A DNA stretch of 64,000 nt from Lysobacteraceae bacterium (GTDB lineage: Bacteria; Pseudomonadota; Gammaproteobacteria; Xanthomonadales; Xanthomonadaceae): assembly GCA_004297225.1 (NCBI GenBank), contig SCUI01000013.1, positions 124,001 through 188,000 on the forward strand, in the 5' to 3' direction. Each line of letters opens with the position of its first letter. Position 1 is the stretch's first letter. The position numbers were made by a program, and so were the translations under genes. Shown in pieces: positions 59,654 through 64,000 of this stretch. Below the pieces are notes generated by a model. The model had not been told where the DNA came from. It was given only the letters and a program-made list of their open reading frames with translations, and did no database searches.

Positions 59654-60871
59654 ATGGCCAGGCCCACCCACGCGTTTTCCCTTCCCGGCGTCGCCAACCT
59701 GCACTCGCACGCGTTCCAGCGGGCGATGGCCGGGCTGGCCGAACGCCAGACCGATCCCAAGGATTCGTTCTGGACCTGGCGCGAGACCATGTATCGCATG
59801 GCCGCGCGCTTCGACCCGGACACGCTGTACGCGGTGGCCGCCCAGCTGTACGCGGAGATGCTCGAAGCCGGCTACACCCGCGTCTGCGAATTCCACTACC
59901 TGCACCACGCGCCGGACGGCACGCCTTACGACGACCCGGCGGCGATGTCGCGCGCGCTGGTCCGGGCCGCGCGCGACACCGGCATCCGCATGACCTTGCT
60001 GCCGGTGCTGTACATGAGCGGCGGCTTCGACGGCCGCCCGCTGGGCGAACGGCAGCGGCGCTTCGGCCATGACGTCGACGGCTTCCTGCGGCTGCTCGAG
60101 ACGCTGCGCGGCGAAGAGGACGCGATGCTGCGCGTCGGCTGCGCCCTGCACAGCCTGCGCGCGGTGCCGGCCGATGCGATGCGCGCGGTGGTCGCGGCGC
60201 TGCCGCCGGACATGCCGCTGCACATCCACATCGCCGAGCAGATCGGCGAAGTCCAGGACTGCCTGGCGCTGCGCGGCGCACGCCCGGTGGAATGGCTGCT
60301 GGCCAATGCCGAAGTCGACGCACGCTGGACGCTGGTGCACGCCACCCACCTGGAACCGGCGGAAGTCACCGGCATCGCCCGCAGCGGCGCCACCGTCGCC
60401 ATCTGCCCGACCACCGAGGCCAACCTCGGCGACGGGCTGTTCCCGTTGCGCGATTACCTCGCCGCCGGCGGCGCCTTCGGCATCGGTTCGGATTCGCAGG
60501 TGTCGGTGTCGCCGGTGGAGGAGCTGCGCTGGCTCGAATACGGGCAGCGCCTGTCCACCCGCCGTCGCAACATCGCGGTCGGCGCGGATTCGAGCAGCGT
60601 CGGCGAGACGCTGCTGCACGCGGTGCAGGCCAGCAGCGCGCGTGCGACCGGCTTCGACCCGGGTGGCGAGGTGCTGCTGCTGGACGAGGATGCGCCGCAA
60701 CTGACGGGCGCCACGCCCGAGGACCTGCAGGACCGCTGGATCTTCAGCGGCAACCGCAACCTGGTGCGCGAGGTGCACGTGAACGGCGAACTCGTGGTGT
60801 CCGAGGGTCGGCATCGCGACCGCGACGCGATCGCCGCGCGTTACAGGCAGGCATTGGTCAAACTCCTCTAA
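59654..60871 (+). CDS. hutF: Formimidoylglutamate deiminase (N-terminally short)
   Basis: A 405-residue amidohydrolase of the five-step histidine pathway (formimidoylglutamate to formylglutamate). It begins almost at the metal site: [20 protein letters not shown]. Other motifs: [34 protein letters not shown] and [20 protein letters not shown]. Family members are usually ~450 residues with a ~45-residue beta-sandwich before the site; here that part is absent and upstream in-frame sequence overlaps hutI without resemblance to it. Confidence 0.93.
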   Translation: MARPTHAFSLPGVANLHSHAFQRAMAGLAERQTDPKDSFWTWRETMYRMAARFDPDTLYAVAAQLYAEMLEAGYTRVCEFHYLHHAPDGTPYDDPAAMSRALVRAARDTGIRMTLLPVLYMSGGFDGRPLGERQRRFGHDVDGFLRLLETLRGEEDAMLRVGCALHSLRAVPADAMRAVVAALPPDMPLHIHIAEQIGEVQDCLALRGARPVEWLLANAEVDARWTLVHATHLEPAEVTGIARSGATVAICPTTEANLGDGLFPLRDYLAAGGAFGIGSDSQVSVSPVEELRWLEYGQRLSTRRRNIAVGADSSSVGETLLHAVQASSARATGFDPGGEVLLLDEDAPQLTGATPEDLQDRWIFSGNRNLVREVHVNGELVVSEGRHRDRDAIAARYRQALVKLL

Positions 60872-60874
60872 GGG

Positions 60875-62113
60875 TCATCGCAGCACCGCGTCGAAGGTGC
60901 GCGCATCGCCATCGTTGGGCTGCGCCGGCACGTCGAGCAATTCCATCAGCAACGGATACACGTCGACGTTGTCGAACGGCGGCAGCACCGCGCCGTCGAC
61001 GAAGCCGGGGCCGTCGGCGACGAACACCGCGCGCATCTCCGGCGACGCCGGGTCGAAACCATGCGCGCCGCCGGTGTGGCTGCGCCGCCGCGACGCCGCG
61101 CGCACCGTGAGCTGCCAGCCGACATCGGCCTGGCAGACGATCGGCGGCACCCGCGGATGCGTGCCGTAGTGCCAGCGCGCCGGCAGTTCGCCCTTGCGCC
61201 AGCACTCGGCGTGCGGATGGCGCCCGAGCAGCGCCGCTTCCACCGCGGCGGCGTTCGCACCTTCCGCCACGGCAACGCCGACCGCGCTGTTGCGGCTGAC
61301 CACGTCGATCGCGGTGACCGGCAGCCCCTTCGCCGCCAGGTAGTCGTCGAGGAACTCGAAGTGCGAAGGTTCCACCGCGGCCATGCCGTGGTCGGAGACG
61401 ACGAGCAGATCCACCCGTTCACGCAGGTCGCGAACCTCCAGACCGGCGATCAATCGCGCCAGCGCCATATCCACCGCGACTTCCGCCTCGCGCACCTCCA
61501 CGGAATCGGGTCCGGCATCGTGCCCGGCATGGTCCACCTTGTCGAAGTACAGGGTGATGAACCGCGGCCGCTGCGGCGGCGGCTGGTCGAGCCAGGCCAG
61601 CACCTGGTCCACGCGCGCATCGCCCGGCATCGAGCCGTCGAACGGCAGCCACTGGTCCGGGTGCTGGCCGGCGATCGGCGCCTCGGAACCCGGCCAGAAC
61701 ATGGTCGCGGCATGCCCGCCGTGCTTCTGCAGCGTTACCCACGCCGGCTCGCCGCCCCACCAGCGCGGATCCTCCACCGCATCGCGGTCGCCCAGCGAGA
61801 ACCGGCCGAGCACCGGGTCGCGCATGGTGTTGTTGACGATGCCGTGGTGGTCCGGGCGCAGGCCGGTGACCAGGGTGTAGTGGTTGGGGAAGGTGAGCGA
61901 CGGATAGGACGGCGTCATCCAGCGGGCGCGCACGCCGCGCGCGGCCAGCGCGTCCAGCGTCGGCATGGTGCCGCTGCCGACGACGTCGGCGCGCAATCCG
62001 TCCACGGACACCAGCAGGACCGTGCGCGGGGCGGGGGTGGGAGCCGGCGCGGTGGCGCAGGCGGAGAGGACGAGCAGCAGGGCGCCGAGGCAGGCGCGGG
62101 TCAGGAAATTCAT
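60875..62113 (-). CDS. Nucleotide pyrophosphatase/phosphodiesterase (alkaline phosphatase superfamily), lipoprotein
   Basis: A 412-residue enzyme close to the Xanthomonas NPP. Lipobox LLVLSAC (Cys19). Bimetal site: Asp38 in SVDGLR, nucleophile Thr74 in LTFPNHYT, DKVDHAGHDAGP, SDHGMAAVE and GAHGFD. It hydrolyses phosphodiesters such as nucleotide pyrophosphates in the periplasm. Converges with hutF (3 bp gap). Confidence 0.92.
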   Translation of the reverse strand: MNFLTRACLGALLLVLSACATAPAPTPAPRTVLLVSVDGLRADVVGSGTMPTLDALAARGVRARWMTPSYPSLTFPNHYTLVTGLRPDHHGIVNNTMRDPVLGRFSLGDRDAVEDPRWWGGEPAWVTLQKHGGHAATMFWPGSEAPIAGQHPDQWLPFDGSMPGDARVDQVLAWLDQPPPQRPRFITLYFDKVDHAGHDAGPDSVEVREAEVAVDMALARLIAGLEVRDLRERVDLLVVSDHGMAAVEPSHFEFLDDYLAAKGLPVTAIDVVSRNSAVGVAVAEGANAAAVEAALLGRHPHAECWRKGELPARWHYGTHPRVPPIVCQADVGWQLTVRAASRRRSHTGGAHGFDPASPEMRAVFVADGPGFVDGAVLPPFDNVDVYPLLMELLDVPAQPNDGDARTFDAVLR

Positions 62114-62205
62114 GCCCCGATCATAACGGGCGCATATGACCGTGCAGGCGTATAAGGACCCCAGCGCCACCGTCCGATGGCGCCCCTGGAAAGGGAGGTC
62201 TTGCC

Positions 62206-62502
62206 ATGAAAGCGATCATGTCCGCAGGCCTGGCGACAGCGGCACTGGTGTTGCCGGCCATGGCGTTCGCCGCCCAGCCCGAGCCGGCAGGGACGATGCA
62301 GATGGCCGATGCGCGCTTCGCGCCCTACTGCCTGCGCGACACCGGTTCGGTGATCGTGGCGATGCAGAATCGCCGCGCCGAGCGCCATGCCCGCGCCACC
62401 GGTACCAAACCCAAACTGCGTTGCACGGCCACCGGCGTCGCCCTGAAGGTCAACGCCGATGGCGTGCCGGTTCCGGATCAGCCGGGCTTGCGGAACCGGT
62501 AG
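62206..62502 (+). CDS. Small exported protein, 98 aa
   Basis: Signal peptide ~1-22 (LPAMAFAAQ). The mature part is ~75 residues with two Cys (FAPYCLRDTG and KLRCTATG) likely forming a disulphide, and a basic middle (RRAERHARATGTK). The 3' end overlaps the convergent methyltransferase by 25 bp. A ribosome site (GGGAGGT) precedes ATG 62206. Function unknown. Confidence 0.75.
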   Translation: MKAIMSAGLATAALVLPAMAFAAQPEPAGTMQMADARFAPYCLRDTGSVIVAMQNRRAERHARATGTKPKLRCTATGVALKVNADGVPVPDQPGLRNR

Positions 62503-63206
62503 ACGAACTGGTCGGTGTGGCCGCGCACGCTCGGGTCGAACACCTTGAGCGTATGGTCGTCGGCTTCGTTGCGCAGCACGTCGCTCTCGGCACGGTACTC
62601 GAAGCCCGCGGCCTCGACCTGCTGCTTCACCACGGCCGGGTCGATGCGGTGCAGCGTCTCGGTATCACGCATGCCCGACCCCGCCTCGGCGACGTGGTCG
62701 ATGACCACGTACAGGCCGCCTGGCTTGAGCATGTCGTAGACGGCCTTGTTGAGCACCGCCGGATCGGTCGGGCCCATGAACTCGTTTGGATAGTCGTGGT
62801 AGTTCTGCGCGGTGAACACCACGTCCACCGACGTCGGCGCCGACAGCGCGTCCGCGGGCTGCATCAGCAATTCGGTGTTGGCCAGCGTCTGGGGCAGCGC
62901 CTTGGTCTCTTCGGAATACTTCTCCATCGGCGTCGGCACGGCCAGGTAGACCTTGCCTTCAGGGCCGACGATGCCGCTGAACACGCGCGACCAGTAACCA
63001 CTGCCGGGCACCAGCTCGAGCACGGTGTCGCCGGGCTTGACCTTGGAGAACGCCATGATCTCGACGATCTGGCGGCGGGCGTCGTCTTCCGCATCGGCGG
63101 CGCGCGCCGGATCGGCGACCGCGGCGGTGACGTAATCCGGGATGTCCTGGGCGACGGCAGGGCCCCCGGCGAACAAGCCGAAGGCGAGGGCAAGGCTCCA
63201 CTTCAT
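62478..63206 (-). CDS. Exported class I SAM-dependent methyltransferase-like protein
   Basis: A 242-residue protein with a signal peptide (~1-19, GPAVAQD), unusual for a SAM enzyme. Rossmann-type motif I is VLELVPGSGYWSRVFSGIVG, with the typical acidic position in ADALSAPTSVDVVFTAQNYH and a conserved DHVAEAGSG. Periplasmic members of this group are frequent in Xanthomonadaceae; their reaction is unknown. Confidence 0.85.
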   Translation of the reverse strand: MKWSLALAFGLFAGGPAVAQDIPDYVTAAVADPARAADAEDDARRQIVEIMAFSKVKPGDTVLELVPGSGYWSRVFSGIVGPEGKVYLAVPTPMEKYSEETKALPQTLANTELLMQPADALSAPTSVDVVFTAQNYHDYPNEFMGPTDPAVLNKAVYDMLKPGGLYVVIDHVAEAGSGMRDTETLHRIDPAVVKQQVEAAGFEYRAESDVLRNEADDHTLKVFDPSVRGHTDQFVYRFRKPG

Positions 63207-63251
63207 GGCACGCAACCTCGAGCGGAAAGGGACGCCAAATCTAGCGCGTTC

Positions 63252-63632
63252 CTAACCCTCCCGCACCCGCTGGATCAACGCCTCCATGTGGCCCAGGTAG
63301 GCGTTCAGCGCCTTGCGCCCGGCGGGGGTGAGCCGGTATGCCGTGTGCGGCACTCGCTCGACGAAGGTCTTCTCGCAGGCCACGAACCCGGCCTCCTCGA
63401 GTTTGCGCGCATGCACGCTGAGGTTGCCGTCGGTGATGTCGAGCAGGGTCTTGAGCTCGTTGAAGCTGAGCGCCTCGGCGCCGGCCAGCGCGCTGACGAT
63501 CGCCAGCCGCACGCGCTCGTGGATCAGCTTGTCGAGGTCGACCGCGGACCCCGCCTTCGCCTTCTTCTTCCGGGGGGTGGCGACGCTGGCCACCTTCGCG
63601 TCCTCGTCGTCCAGGCGGGCGGGCCTAGCCAC
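63252..63632 (-). CDS. Winged-helix transcriptional regulator
   Basis: A 126-residue protein. A basic N-terminal arm (PRKKKAKAG) is followed by an HTH_27/ArsR-like winged helix: LDKLIHERVRLAIVSALAGA, LSFNELKTLLDITDGNLSVH, ARKLEEAGFVACEKTF. GTG start at 63632 overlaps the end of the upstream membrane-protein gene by 8 bp, so the two are coupled and the regulator may control that gene. Confidence 0.88.
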   Translation of the reverse strand: MARPARLDDEDAKVASVATPRKKKAKAGSAVDLDKLIHERVRLAIVSALAGAEALSFNELKTLLDITDGNLSVHARKLEEAGFVACEKTFVERVPHTAYRLTPAGRKALNAYLGHMEALIQRVREG

Positions 63633-64000
63633 CGTGGCGCCTCGCGATCAGCGCACCGAAGCCCAGGTGCAGGCCGCCGAAGCCGAGCGCCATCCATGCG
63701 TCCGCCCACGCGGCCGGCGTGGCCAGCGCCAACGTGCCGATCCACATGAAGCCGATGCCCATCAGCGGCACCGCGCCCACCGAGAACGTGCCGGCGGAAA
63801 TGACCGCCGCGCCGTAGCAGAGCATCCACAGCCCCGGCAGCACCGCGGTCGAGTTGTCCGGGAACAGGGCGACGGTGAGCGCCACCGCCGCGCCGACCGG
63901 CGGCAGGAAGCTCATCAGGAACTTGCGTCCCGGGCCGGTGGCCAGCGGCGCACCGAAGCGGCGCGACTTGATCGCGAGCGTGGCCGCGGCGATCGCGCCG
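63625..64000 (-). CDS. Multi-span membrane protein, 5' end cut off by the window
   Basis: The frame stays open past the window edge. The visible ~124 residues contain about four hydrophobic segments (VGAAVALTVALFPD, VLPGLWMLCYGAAVISAG, VGAVPLMGIGFMWIGTLAL, WMALGFGGLHLGFGALIA). There is a possible internal ATG at 63915, but the coding pattern continues upstream (IKSRRFGAPLATGPGRKFL). Co-transcribed with the winged-helix regulator; such pairs are common in this family. Function unknown. Confidence 0.75.
   Translation of the reverse strand, partial: GAIAAATLAIKSRRFGAPLATGPGRKFLMSFLPPVGAAVALTVALFPDNSTAVLPGLWMLCYGAAVISAGTFSVGAVPLMGIGFMWIGTLALATPAAWADAWMALGFGGLHLGFGALIARRHGG

Overview
High-GC gamma-proteobacterial chromosome, most likely Xanthomonadaceae/Lysobacteraceae (Lysobacter, Luteimonas or Pseudoxanthomonas type). 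This rests on gene content and order: folC-dedD-cvpA-purF, queA-tgt-yajC-secDF, an array of S46 dipeptidyl-peptidases, a Xanthomonas-type nucleotide pyrophosphatase, a ribosomal THX protein with a Lys/Ala tail, and GTAG-type REP palindromes. No species can be named from the sequence alone.

Layout. 1-5414: secreted subtilase and cell-wall enzymes (M23 peptidase, L,D-transpeptidase). 5447-11129: a 5.6-kb integrative element in the 3' half of tRNA-Phe, bounded by 45-bp direct repeats. From left to right it carries a retron-like system (structured RNA, 49-codon ORF, XRE regulator, reverse transcriptase), an unknown membrane-associated protein, a replication-initiator-like protein, a small HTH protein and a tyrosine integrase. 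11349-20565: housekeeping genes (yggX-mutY-asmA-like-ftsY on the minus strand; rsmD-coaD, lipoprotein, ggt, metallo-hydrolase on the plus strand). 20617-31712: upp, an aminotransferase divergent from an Lrp regulator, the queA-tgt-yajC-secD-secF operon, GST, SleB-type hydrolase, prpD. 31885-35839: an OmpA-family protein followed by a complete group II intron. 36550-45398: threonine catabolism (tdh-kbl) and three tandem S46 peptidases. 45584-53749: serA, phosphatase, folC-dedD-cvpA-purF, a ferritin-like protein, lpxH. 53775-64000: gltX-zur with a TonB receptor and a MerC-like protein behind a shared Zur-type site, THX, hutI/hutF, a lipoprotein phosphodiesterase, a methyltransferase, and a winged-helix regulator with a membrane protein that runs off the end.

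The most interesting object is the retron-like system at 5652-7618. A sequence with retron features (a1/a2 pairing, a TAGCGA branch motif directly after a1, a long msd hairpin) is laid over the Shine-Dalgarno and start codon of a 49-codon cationic amphipathic ORF. The a2 arm lies inside that ORF. As drawn, making the reverse-transcribed DNA would consume or mask the translation start of the candidate toxin, so reverse transcription itself could act as the antitoxin. The RNA boundaries are predictions by eye and the toxin role is inferred.

Other points: three S46 paralogues with three different residues at the expected S1-specificity position, a Zur-type palindrome that is also the -10 region of two divergent and possibly leaderless genes, and several REP or inverted-repeat elements that supply stop codons or coding sequence to host genes.
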